A DNA stretch of 64,000 nucleotides. Source: DATFQI01 sp963816955 (GTDB lineage Bacteria > Actinomycetota > Thermoleophilia > Solirubrobacterales > Solirubrobacteraceae). Shown here piece after piece: positions 1 through 7,991 of the stretch (positions are counted from its first letter, which is position 1; every line of letters begins with the position of its first letter). The stretch covers positions 62,001 through 126,000 of the forward strand of contig CAWFME010000008.1 of the NCBI GenBank assembly GCA_963816955.1, written 5' to 3'. Below the pieces are notes generated by a model, which saw only the letters and a list, made by a program, of their open reading frames with translations, was not told the origin of the DNA and searched no databases. Made by a program: the position numbers and the translations under genes.

Positions 1-275
1 CCCGCGGCGCAGGCGAGGATCCAGCGGCCGGGCTGGACGAGGTTCGCCATCGCCGAGTCCATCGCGCCGGAGCCGCTCGCCGAGAAGCACAGGACGTCGT
101 TGGACGTCTGGAAGACGCCGGGCAGCTTGCCCAGCACCCGCTCGTAGATCTCCACGAACGCGGGCGCGCGGTGGTAGAGCATCGGCGCCGCCATCGCCTG
201 CGAGACCGCAGGCGGCACGGGCGTCGGACCGGCCGTCATCAGGTACTGCTTCAGGAATGGGTTCGCATCAGCCAT
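1..275 (-). CDS. Class V aminotransferase (alanine/serine-glyoxylate type), N-terminal part
   Basis: This is the first ~91 codons of a PLP-dependent class V aminotransferase that runs off the left edge. The N-terminus MADANPFLKQYLMTAGPTPV holds the GPTPVP motif typical of alanine-glyoxylate and serine-pyruvate aminotransferases. A later FSASGSGAMDSA matches the phosphate-cup region where the family usually reads TGSGT-AME. The PLP lysine lies outside the window. The ATG at 275 is chosen because nothing upstream in frame is plausible and a TAACCT hexamer lies 11 nt before it. It is downstream of ilvC on the same strand with an 81-nt gap. Substrate is inferred only; a phosphoserine or isopenicillin epimerase-like role cannot be excluded. 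Confidence 0.8.
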   Translation of the reverse strand, partial: MADANPFLKQYLMTAGPTPVPPAVSQAMAAPMLYHRAPAFVEIYERVLGKLPGVFQTSNDVLCFSASGSGAMDSAMANLVQPGRWILACAA

Positions 276-286
276 GGCTAGTGCTC

Positions 287-292
287 AGGTTA
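287..292 (-). promoter_or_regulatory. Possible -10 element (TAACCT) of the aminotransferase
   Basis: A TANNNT hexamer reads TAACCT on the minus strand, 11 nt before the ATG at 275, with no clear Shine-Dalgarno sequence in between. The same arrangement recurs at several starts in the window and fits a leaderless or near-leaderless transcript. Confidence 0.35.
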
Positions 293-328
293 GAAGGGGG
301 TTTCGCCTGCCAGGCGAGCGAGCTCCTT

Positions 329-352
329 CGTCGCCGCTCGCCTTCGGCGACG
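329..352 (-). terminator. Hairpin just downstream of ilvC
   Basis: Arms CGTCGCC (329-335) and GGCGACG (346-352) are perfectly complementary around a 10-nt loop and start 4 nt after the ilvC stop. There is no T-run, so this is at most a weak or Rho-assisted terminator. A second small palindrome, CGCCTGCCAGGCG, follows at about 305-317. Confidence 0.4.
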
Positions 353-356
353 TTAC

Positions 357-1346
<990 letters not shown>

Positions 1347-1360
1347 GGGAAAAGTATCGT

Positions 1361-1429
1361 CGCTCGGAGGTCATCGGCGTCCTCCGCCTCCGTCGGCGGC
1401 GCCACGGCGCCGCCGATGACCGGAGAGCG
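1361..1429 (-). promoter_or_regulatory. Structured ilvC leader with two mutually exclusive hairpins
   Basis: The outer pairing joins 1369-1379 with 1411-1421 (11 bp, perfect) and extends past three mismatches to 1361-1365 with 1425-1429. The inner pairing joins 1393-1403 with 1406-1416 (11 bp, perfect). Both use bases 1411-1416, so only one can form at a time, the layout of an attenuator or switch. It lies 14-83 nt upstream of the ilvC ATG. I see no T-run and no run of Leu, Val or Ile codons in the overlapping open frame, so the mechanism is unknown. It could also terminate the upstream methyltransferase transcript. Confidence 0.5.
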
Positions 1430-1441
1430 AAACGCTCCATC

Positions 1442-2284
1442 TCAGGCTTCGGCGACGGCCACCCACGTGGCCGCGGGCAGCTCGAGCGAGCCGTCCTCGC
1501 GCACGAAGCCCTGCACCTGCTCGGCGACCGCGGCCTTGATCTCCTCGATCGCCGCCGGCTCGACGCCGGCGAGCGCGGTCTGCATCCGGCCCGACATCTC
1601 GGACTGGGTCTGCCAGTAGTCGTCCATCGAGGGATAGACGTGCGTGAAGCGCACCTCGGCGACCTCGTGCTCGACGAAGCCGGCCGCCTCCAGCTGCTCG
1701 GCGATCATGCCCTCCGGCGCCCAGGCGAACTGGGCCGGCTCGCCGGGCGCGACGGGCTCGACCAGCCCGCGGCGCACAATCTCGCGGCCGGGGATCGCGC
1801 TCCACGGGTTCTCCTCGGGCCCCCGCCAGGCCGCCAGCGCGAGCCGCCCGCCCGGCTTGAGCACGCGGCGCGTCTCGCGCAGGGCGGTCTCGGAGTCGGC
1901 CATCAGCATGTAGCCCCAGCGGCACAGGACGCCGTCGATGCTCGCGGCCTCGACGTCGATCGAGGTCTCGGCGTCGATCTGCTTGAAGCGGACGTTGGCG
2001 AGCCCGAGCGCCTCGGCGCGCCGCTGCGCGACCATCAGCATCTCCGGCACCAGGTCGGAGGTGATCAGCGTGCCACCGGGCGCGATCAGCTCGGCGGCGA
2101 GGAAGCCCGTGTCGCCGGGGCCGGCCGCCAGCTCGAGCAGCGTGTCGCCGGGCTGGGGCTGGATCGCCTCGACCATCCACGACGAGACCGGCATCGTCGC
2201 GCGGCGCAGCGCCTCGCCGTGGGTCTCCCACGCCGTCGCGGCGGCGCCCCAGCGCTTGCGGCTCTCCTGCTTGGCTTCGCTCAT
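1442..2284 (-). CDS. Class I SAM-dependent methyltransferase, possibly MenG-like
   Basis: The 280-residue protein has a Rossmann methyltransferase core: motif I LLELAAGPGDTGF at about residues 48-60, then an acidic residue in ITSDLVPEML, and a post-I region with DGVLCRWGYMLM. RRVLKPGGRLALAAW is the usual motif after strand 4-5. The start ATG at 2284 overlaps the menE stop by 4 nt (ATGA), so the two are translationally coupled. This position at the end of a men operon suggests the last step, demethylmenaquinone C-methylation, but the motifs are not those of classical UbiE/MenG. Function is therefore inferred from context; methylation of another small molecule is possible. Confidence 0.75.
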   Translation of the reverse strand: MSEAKQESRKRWGAAATAWETHGEALRRATMPVSSWMVEAIQPQPGDTLLELAAGPGDTGFLAAELIAPGGTLITSDLVPEMLMVAQRRAEALGLANVRFKQIDAETSIDVEAASIDGVLCRWGYMLMADSETALRETRRVLKPGGRLALAAWRGPEENPWSAIPGREIVRRGLVEPVAPGEPAQFAWAPEGMIAEQLEAAGFVEHEVAEVRFTHVYPSMDDYWQTQSEMSGRMQTALAGVEPAAIEEIKAAVAEQVQGFVREDGSLELPAATWVAVAEA

Positions 2285-3493
2285 CTCAGCTCCCGGCGCA
2301 GCAGCTTCCCAGATGCGTTGCGCGGAAGCGCCTCCGCCGGCTCGACCGACTTGGGGACCTTGAAGCGGGCGAGCCTCGCGGCGACCCACTCGCGTAGCTC
2401 CTGCGGGTCGGCGGGCTCGCGCAGCACGACGCTCGCGGTGACGGCCTCGCCCCACTCGGGGTCCGGGCGGCCGAAGACGCCGGCGTCGGCCACGGCCGGG
2501 TGGGCGAGCAGGGCCGCCTCGACCTCGGCGGGGGCGACGTTCTCGCCGCCGGTGACGATCGTGTCGGACTTGCGGCCGATCACGTGGAGGCATCCGCTGT
2601 CGTCGAAGCGCCCGAGGTCGCCCGTCTGCAGCACGCCGCCGCCCGCGACGGTCGGCCCCTCGACGAGGATCTCGCCGTCGGGCGCGAGCGTGACCGCCAG
2701 CCCGGGCAGCGGCCGGCCGTCGACGGCGACCTGCGAGCAGGCCTGCGTGAGCCCGTACGTGGCGCGCACGGGCCAGCCGGCGGCCCGTGCCTCCTCGAGC
2801 AGGTCGGGCGTGGCCGCGGCGCCGCCCAGCAGGGCGACCCGCAGGCGGGCGCCCGGCCGCGCGCCCGCGGCGAGCAGCCTGCGCAGCTGGGTCGGCACGA
2901 GCGAGACGACCGTGATGTCGTCGGCGCTCGCACGCTCGGCGCCGTCGATGACCGCCCGGGTCCCGTAGATCGCGGAGCGCAGCAGCACCATCAGCCCGCC
3001 GACGTGCGAGAGCGGCAGCGGGCACAGCCAGCGCTCGTCAGGGTCCACCCCCAGCGCCACGGCCGAGCCGAGCGCATTGGCCTGGACGTTGCCGAAGCTC
3101 AGCTCGACCGGCCGCGGCGCCGCGGTCGTGCCGGAGGTGTGCACGACGAGCGCCGTGTCGTCCTCTCCCGGCGCCACCGGTGGCGCGCCGCCGTCACCCC
3201 GCAGCGGCGCGTCGACGACGCGGTCCGCCGACGCCTGCAGCGCCGCCTGCTCGGCGTCCCCCAGCCGCGGGTCCACCGGCATCGCGGCGGCGCGCGCGAC
3301 CAGACAGGCGTGCAGGGCGACCGCGAAGTCCAGGCCGGGCGGGAGCGCGATCCCGACCCGGCTGCCGGGCGCGGCGTCGATCCGCGCCGCCTCGAGCAGC
3401 TCCGCGTACGTCAGCGAGCCCTCCGGCGCCTCGAGCGCGACCCGGCTCCGGGCGCTCGGCGGCGGCGCGGGGCAGCCATGGGTCGATCGGCAT
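2281..3493 (-). CDS. menE: o-Succinylbenzoate-CoA ligase (MenE), with an apparent +1 frameshift
   Basis: MenE activates o-succinylbenzoate with ATP and CoA in menaquinone synthesis. The 3' frame carries ANL-superfamily motifs in order: VVHTSGTTAAPRPVELS (phosphate loop), RATYGLTQACSQ, QTGDLGRFDD, GRKSDTIVTGGENVAP and, near the C-terminus, NASGKLLRREL with the catalytic Lys. That frame has no good start upstream. The start and first ~16 residues, MPIDPWLPRAAAERPE, are in the next frame and join VALEAPEGSLTYAELL if one base of the CCC at 3441-3443 is removed. The restored protein has about 403 residues, normal for the family. A GTG at 3499 is an alternative start. It diverges from menB with only ~23 nt between them. 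Confidence 0.85.
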
Positions 3494-3499
3494 GCCCAC

Positions 3500-3505
3500 T
3501 AGTGT
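3500..3505 (+). promoter_or_regulatory. Possible -10 element (TAGTGT) of menB
   Basis: TAGTGT lies 11 nt before the menB ATG and inside the very short menE-menB divergent gap. No Shine-Dalgarno sequence is visible, so menB may be expressed from a leaderless message. Confidence 0.4.
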
Positions 3506-3516
3506 GATGGGCCGCC

Positions 3517-4332
3517 ATGTGGACAGCCGCAGCCCCCTTCGAGGACATCCGCTACGAGACCAGCGGGGACGGGATCGCGAAGATCACGATCGACCGCCCC
3601 GAGGTCCGCAACGCCTTCCGCCCGCAGACGATCATCGAGATCTCGCAGGCGCTCGAGCTCGCGCGCGAGGACCCGGACGTCGGCGCGATCATCCTCACCG
3701 GCGAGGGCGAGCTGGCGTTCTGCTCGGGCGGCGACCAGCGCGTGCGCGGCGACACGGGCTACGTGCCCGAGGGCGCCAAGGTCGGCCGCTTCCACGTCAC
3801 CGACCTGCACGTGCAGATGCGCCGGCTGCCGAAGCCGATCATCGCCATGGTCGCCGGCTACGCGGTCGGCGGCGGGCAGATCCTGCACCTCGTCTGCGAC
3901 CTCTCGATCGCCGCCGAGAACGCCCGCTTCGGCCAGACCGGCCCGCGCGTCGGCTCGTTCGACGGCGGCTTCGGCGCCGCGCTGCTGGCCAAGACGGTCG
4001 GGCTGCGCAAGGCGAAGGAGATCTGGTTCCTCTGCCGCCAGTACGACGCGCAGCAGGCGCTCGACATGGGCCTGGTCAACCACGTCGTGCCGCTCGAGCG
4101 GCTCGAGGAGGAGACCGTGGCGTGGTGCCGCGAGATGCTGGACCTCTCCCCCTTCGCGCTGCGGCTGCTGAAGGCCAGCTTCCACGCCGCCGAGGACGGC
4201 CTGGCCGGCATCCAGCAGCTCGCCCACGACGCCAACCTCCTCTTCTACGCCACGGAGGAGGCCGCGGAGGGCCGCGAGGCGTTCAAGGCCAAGCGCAAGC
4301 CCGACTTCTCCAAGTTCCCGCGGCGGCCGTGA
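3517..4332 (+). CDS. menB: 1,4-Dihydroxy-2-naphthoyl-CoA synthase
   Basis: MenB is the crotonase-fold enzyme that cyclises o-succinylbenzoyl-CoA to the naphthoyl-CoA ring of menaquinone. The 271-residue protein shows KITIDRPEVRNAFRP at the start of the fold, the oxyanion-hole segments FCSGGDQRVRG (about residues 68-78) and AGYAVGGGQILH (about 111-122), and the MenB signature QTGPRVGSFDGGFGAA. The C-terminus, FKAKRKPDFSKFPRRP, is the typical KRxPDFxxFPR tail of MenB. It heads a four-gene plus-strand operon, menB-menA-menC-phzF-like, with 4-nt overlaps or gaps. The start is fixed by the short divergent region with menE. Confidence 0.96.
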   Translation: MWTAAAPFEDIRYETSGDGIAKITIDRPEVRNAFRPQTIIEISQALELAREDPDVGAIILTGEGELAFCSGGDQRVRGDTGYVPEGAKVGRFHVTDLHVQMRRLPKPIIAMVAGYAVGGGQILHLVCDLSIAAENARFGQTGPRVGSFDGGFGAALLAKTVGLRKAKEIWFLCRQYDAQQALDMGLVNHVVPLERLEEETVAWCREMLDLSPFALRLLKASFHAAEDGLAGIQQLAHDANLLFYATEEAAEGREAFKAKRKPDFSKFPRRP

Positions 4333-5246
4333 GCAGCGGCGTGGCGGCACCCGACAGGTCGAGCGCGCTGCGCATCTGGCTGATGGCCGCGCGGCCGCGG
4401 ACGCTGCCCGCGGCCGTGGCGCCCGTGCTCGTCGGCACGGCGCTCGCCGCCACGCAGGGCACGTTCAAGCCGCTGACGTTCGTCGCCGCGATGCTCGGCG
4501 CGCTGTTCATCCAGGTCGGCACGAACCTCTCCAACGACTACTCCGACGCGCGCCGCGGCGCCGACACCGAGGACCGGCTCGGGCCCGTGCGCGTGACCGC
4601 GGGCGGGCTGGTGCCGCCGCGGCAGGTGCTGATGGCGACCTACATCGCGTTCGGCGCCGCCGTGCTGGCGGGCGTCTACCTGATCGCGACCGCCGGCTGG
4701 GAGCTGCTGCTCGTCGGCGCCGCCTCGATCCTCGCGGGCGTGCTCTACACGGGCGGTCCGCGGCCCTACGGCTACGAGGGCCTCGGCGAGGTGTTCGTCT
4801 TCCTGTTCTTCGGCGTCGTCGCGGTCGCGGGCTCGTTCTACGCCCAGACCGAGGAGCTCGAGTGGGAGGCGTTCGTGCTGGCGATCCCGGTCGGGCTGCT
4901 GGCGGCCGCGATCCTCGTCGTCAACAACGTCCGCGACCTGGAGACGGACCGCCGCGCGGGCAAGCGCACGCTGGCGGTGCGGCTCGGCCGGCCCGGCTCC
5001 CGCGGGCTCTACGGCGGGATGCTGGCGGCGGCGTTCGTGACGGCGCCGTTCCCGTGGCTGTTCGGCGGCGACGGGCTCGACGCCTGGCTGCTGCTGCCGT
5101 GGCTGGCGGTCCCACTGGCGCTCCCGGTCGCCAAGATCGTGCGCGAGCGCACGGATGGGCCGTCGCTGAACGGCGCGCTCGCCAAGACGGGGATGCTGCA
5201 GCTCGTCTTCTGCACGCTGCTCTCGATCGGGCTGCTCGCGAGCTGA
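4329..5246 (+). CDS. menA: 1,4-Dihydroxy-2-naphthoate polyprenyltransferase
   Basis: MenA attaches the polyprenyl chain to dihydroxynaphthoate in the membrane, giving demethylmenaquinone. The 305-residue protein has about eight or nine hydrophobic segments. The first Asp-rich motif is NDYSDARRGADTEDRLGP and the second is NNVRDLETDRRAGKRTLAVR; both bind the Mg-prenyl diphosphate. MAARPRTLPAAVAPVLVG is the usual MenA N-terminal segment. The start is taken as GTG at 4329, overlapping the menB stop as GTGA. The next gene, menC, begins 4 nt after its stop. No anomalies seen. Confidence 0.95.
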   Translation: MSSGVAAPDRSSALRIWLMAARPRTLPAAVAPVLVGTALAATQGTFKPLTFVAAMLGALFIQVGTNLSNDYSDARRGADTEDRLGPVRVTAGGLVPPRQVLMATYIAFGAAVLAGVYLIATAGWELLLVGAASILAGVLYTGGPRPYGYEGLGEVFVFLFFGVVAVAGSFYAQTEELEWEAFVLAIPVGLLAAAILVVNNVRDLETDRRAGKRTLAVRLGRPGSRGLYGGMLAAAFVTAPFPWLFGGDGLDAWLLLPWLAVPLALPVAKIVRERTDGPSLNGALAKTGMLQLVFCTLLSIGLLAS

Positions 5247-5250
5247 CTCG

Positions 5251-6282
5251 ATGGCGGAGCTGGCCGTCGAGACGGTGCGGCTCCCGCTGCCGGCGCCCCT
5301 GCGCACAGCGTGGGGCACGCTGGGCGAGCGCGAGCTGGTGCACGTGCGGCTGCGCTTCGGGCCCGGCGACGCCGGAGAGGGCGAGGCGGCGCCGCTGGAG
5401 CCCTACGACGGCGTGCCGCTCGCGGCCGTCCTGGCCGCGCTCGACGCCTACGCCGCCGTGCTCGCGGACGCCGGGCCGGAGGACGACGCCGCGGCGCTGC
5501 TCGAGGCCTGCCGCGCGGAGCGGCCGCTGCCGCAGGCGCTCGCGGCGATCGACCTGGCGCTGTGGGACCGGGCGGGTCGCCGGGCGGGCCGGCCGGTGGC
5601 GGCGCTGCTGGGCGGCGACGCGGGCGAGCCCGTCGCCGTCAACTCGCTGATCGGCGCCGAGGACCGCGCGGGCGCGGCGCGGGAGGCGGCGGAGGCGGTC
5701 GCTGCCGGCTACCGCTGCCTGAAGGTCAAGGTCGGGATCGGCGACGACGCGGGGCGGCTCGCCGCGATCCGCGCGGCCGCCGGGCCCGGCGTCGCGATCC
5801 GCGCGGACGCCAACGGCGCCTGGGGCTCCCCGCGCGAGGCGCTCGCGAACCTCCGCGCGCTCGCCCCGATCGGCCTCGAGCTCTGCGAGGAGCCCGTCCA
5901 CGGCCTGGACGCGCTGCGCGAGGTGCGCGCTCAGTCGCCCGTGCCGATCGCGATCGACGAGAGCGCGGCCGGGCTGGCCGAAGGCTGGGACGCGGCGGAC
6001 GCGGTCTGCCTCAAGATCGCGCGCTGCGGAGGCATCGGAGGGGTGCTCCGCGACGCGGACGCGGCACGGGCGGCCGGGGCCGCCGTGTACCTCGCGTCGA
6101 CGTTCGACGGGCCGCTCGGGATCGCCGCCGGGCTGCACGCCGCCGCGGCGCTGCGCGCGACGGGAGGGATGCTCCCGTGCGGGCTGGCCGCGGCGGCCGG
6201 CACGCCTCCCGCGGTCCACGACGGAACACTCGCGGTACCCCCAGGTCCAGGCCTGCTCGGGGCTGCGATGCTCGAACCATGA
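5251..6282 (+). CDS. menC: o-Succinylbenzoate synthase (enolase superfamily)
   Basis: MenC dehydrates SHCHC to o-succinylbenzoate. The 343-residue protein shows the enolase-superfamily catalytic set in order: LKVKVGIG with the KxK acid/base Lys (about residues 155-162), RADANGAW with the first metal Asp, LCEEPVHG with the Glu, IAIDESAAG with the Asp, and VCLKIARCGGIGG with the second catalytic Lys. N-succinylamino acid racemases and dipeptide epimerases share this fold, so the assignment leans on the men operon, which is strong evidence here. The stop overlaps the start of the next gene as ATGA. Confidence 0.93.
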   Translation: MAELAVETVRLPLPAPLRTAWGTLGERELVHVRLRFGPGDAGEGEAAPLEPYDGVPLAAVLAALDAYAAVLADAGPEDDAAALLEACRAERPLPQALAAIDLALWDRAGRRAGRPVAALLGGDAGEPVAVNSLIGAEDRAGAAREAAEAVAAGYRCLKVKVGIGDDAGRLAAIRAAAGPGVAIRADANGAWGSPREALANLRALAPIGLELCEEPVHGLDALREVRAQSPVPIAIDESAAGLAEGWDAADAVCLKIARCGGIGGVLRDADAARAAGAAVYLASTFDGPLGIAAGLHAAAALRATGGMLPCGLAAAAGTPPAVHDGTLAVPPGPGLLGAAMLEP

Positions 6283-7100
6283 GCACCGAGATCCTGCGCT
6301 ACGCCGCCTTCACCGACACGCCCGACGGCGGAAACCCCGCCGGCGTCGTGCTCGACGCGTCGGGCCTGGACGACGCCGCGATGCAGGCGATCGCCACCGA
6401 CGTGGGCTACTCCGAGACCGCGTTCGTGACCGCCGCCGACGGCGCCGACCTGACGGTCCGCTACTTCTCCCCGCTCGCCGAGGTGCCGTTCTGCGGCCAC
6501 GCCACGATCGCCACCGGCGTGGCCTGGGGCGAGCGCCACGGCGACGGCGTGCTCAAGCTCACGACCCCGGCCGGGCTCGTGGAGGTCGACGTGGCCGCCG
6601 GCGTCGCCACGCTCACGAGCGTCGCGCCCTCGACGGGCCCGCTCGACGACGCTGACCTCGACGAGCTGCTGGGCGCGCTGGGCTGGGCCCGCGGCGACCT
6701 CGACCCCGAGCTGCCGCCGCGGGTCGGCTACGCCGGCGCCCACCATCCCGTGATCGGCGTGGCCGCCACCGAGCGCCTCGCCCACCTCGACTACGACTTC
6801 GAGCGCCTCGGCGCGCTGATGGCCGCCCGCGACTGGACCACGATCCAGCTCGTCCACCGCGAGGCTCCCGACCGCTTCCGCTCGCGCAACCCGTTCCCGC
6901 CCGGAGGGGTCGTCGAGGATCCCGCCACCGGCGCGGCCGCCGCGGCCTTCGGGGGCTACCTGCGCGAGCTCGGACTCGTCGAGCCGCCCGCCACGGTCAC
7001 GATCGACCAGGGCATCGAGCTGGGCCGTCCGAGCCTGCTCACGGTCAGCATCCCGGCCGAGGGCGGCATCGGCGTGAGCGGCACCGCGGTGCCGATCTGA
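6279..7100 (+). CDS. PhzF-family isomerase/epimerase-like protein
   Basis: This 273-residue protein belongs to the PhzF fold of two pseudo-symmetric barrels. The conserved N-terminal GNPAGVVLD, GYSETAFVTAA with the family's catalytic Glu (about residue 48), FCGHATIATG and, in the second half, SRNPFPPGGVVEDPATGAAA are all present. PhzF itself acts in phenazine synthesis, but most bacterial members have unknown substrates. No other phenazine genes are present. It is translationally coupled to menC (ATGA overlap), so it may act on a chorismate- or men-derived metabolite or simply share the operon. It ends directly against the palindromic element at 7100. Confidence 0.85.
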   Translation: MSTEILRYAAFTDTPDGGNPAGVVLDASGLDDAAMQAIATDVGYSETAFVTAADGADLTVRYFSPLAEVPFCGHATIATGVAWGERHGDGVLKLTTPAGLVEVDVAAGVATLTSVAPSTGPLDDADLDELLGALGWARGDLDPELPPRVGYAGAHHPVIGVAATERLAHLDYDFERLGALMAARDWTTIQLVHREAPDRFRSRNPFPPGGVVEDPATGAAAAAFGGYLRELGLVEPPATVTIDQGIELGRPSLLTVSIPAEGGIGVSGTAVPI

Positions 7101-7258
7101 ACGTCAACGACGGCTGGGTGGGGAGGGAGCCACCCGCGGCGCCTGCTCCACACGCGAGCGGTGGATTGATGTGCCTGAGAGGGATCAATCCACCGCTCGC
7201 GTCGGAATCGACCGCGTGGGTGGCACCCTCACCCCCTTACCCAGCCGCAGTTGACGTT
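7100..7258. repeat. Nested palindromic element, copy 1 (shares a 29-nt core with 44280-44308)
   Basis: The whole gap between the convergent phzF-like and menH genes folds into one long nested palindrome. Outer arms 7100-7108 and 7250-7258 (9 bp) lead after three mismatched bases to 7112-7119 with 7239-7246 (8 bp), then 7129-7135 with 7218-7224 (7 bp). The inner hairpin pairs 7152-7170 with 7184-7202, 19 bp without a mismatch, around loop GTGCCTGAGAGGG. The 29 bases at 7156-7184 recur exactly at 44280-44308, and GAGGGAGCC is shared at 7123-7131 and 44260-44268. It could be a bidirectional terminator, a REP/MITE-like repeat or a structured RNA; I recognise no known family. Confidence 0.85.
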
Positions 7259-7262
7259 TCGC

Positions 7263-7970
7263 TCACAGCAACGCAGCGACCGCAGCCGGCTGCTCGAGCT
7301 GCGCCGCGTGGCCGGCGCCCTCGACCACCTCGATCTCCGCGCGCGGCAGCACGGCGGCCATGCGCTCGGCGATCGCGCGGAACTTCTCGTCGCGCTCGCC
7401 GACCGCGAGCGTGACCGGCACCGCGAGCGACGGGAGCGCGTCCCAGAGCGGGTCCATCACGCCGGTGCCGAGGCCGCGCAGGGCCGCGGCGAGCCCCTCG
7501 GGCGTGTTGCGCAGCCGGTCGGCGTCGGCGGCGGCGCGGACCCGCTCCGGCTGACCGTCCCACAGCGGGAGCTCGGACCACTCGCGGGCGAACGCCTCGA
7601 CGCCGATCGCCTCGATCCGGTCGGCGAGCGCGTCGTCGGCGGCGCGGCGGGCCGCGCGCTCGACCGCGTCGGCGATGCCCGGGCTGGCGCCGACGAGCAC
7701 GAGCCGGTCGAGCCGGTCCGCGAGCGCGAAGGCGGCGTGGAGCGCGATCCGCCCGCCCATCGAGTAGCCCGCGAGCGCGAAGCGCTCGCCGCCGAGTGCC
7801 CGCACGTAGCCGGTGCAGGCGGCGAACGAGGCGGGCCGCGCGGCCGCCAGGCCGTGCCCCGGCAGGTCCGGTGCGAGCGCCCGCCGGTGGCCGCCCAGCG
7901 CGGCGATCACGGGCCGCCAGCTCTGCCGCGTCTGGGTGAAGCCGTGGAGGAGGACGAGCGTCGGGGCCAC
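7263..7970 (-). CDS. menH: MenH-like alpha/beta hydrolase (SHCHC synthase)
   Basis: MenH removes pyruvate from SEPHCHC to give SHCHC. The 235-residue protein is an alpha/beta hydrolase: LLHGFTQTRQSW (oxyanion-hole HGF), the nucleophile elbow GYSMGGRIAL with the catalytic Ser, Asp in VGERDEKF, and His in EGAGHAAQLEQP. LPGHG and the SMGGR elbow are characteristic of MenH. The start is taken as GTG at 7970, which gives VAPTLVLLHGF; no ATG is available in frame nearby. It diverges from menD with only 21 nt between starts. The generic fold means another esterase activity cannot be excluded on sequence alone, but the location between menC and menD is telling. Confidence 0.85.
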   Translation of the reverse strand: MAPTLVLLHGFTQTRQSWRPVIAALGGHRRALAPDLPGHGLAAARPASFAACTGYVRALGGERFALAGYSMGGRIALHAAFALADRLDRLVLVGASPGIADAVERAARRAADDALADRIEAIGVEAFAREWSELPLWDGQPERVRAAADADRLRNTPEGLAAALRGLGTGVMDPLWDALPSLAVPVTLAVGERDEKFRAIAERMAAVLPRAEIEVVEGAGHAAQLEQPAAVAALL

Positions 7971-7991
7971 GTTGGGGCATGATGCCGCGCG

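Noticed and set aside
7171..7184. GTGCCTGAGAGGG loop resembling the 5' half of a TPP riboswitch (UGCCUGAGA)
   Set aside because: The 3' half with AACCUGAUC...GGAUAAUGCC is absent, and the element lies between convergent gene ends rather than before a thiamine gene.
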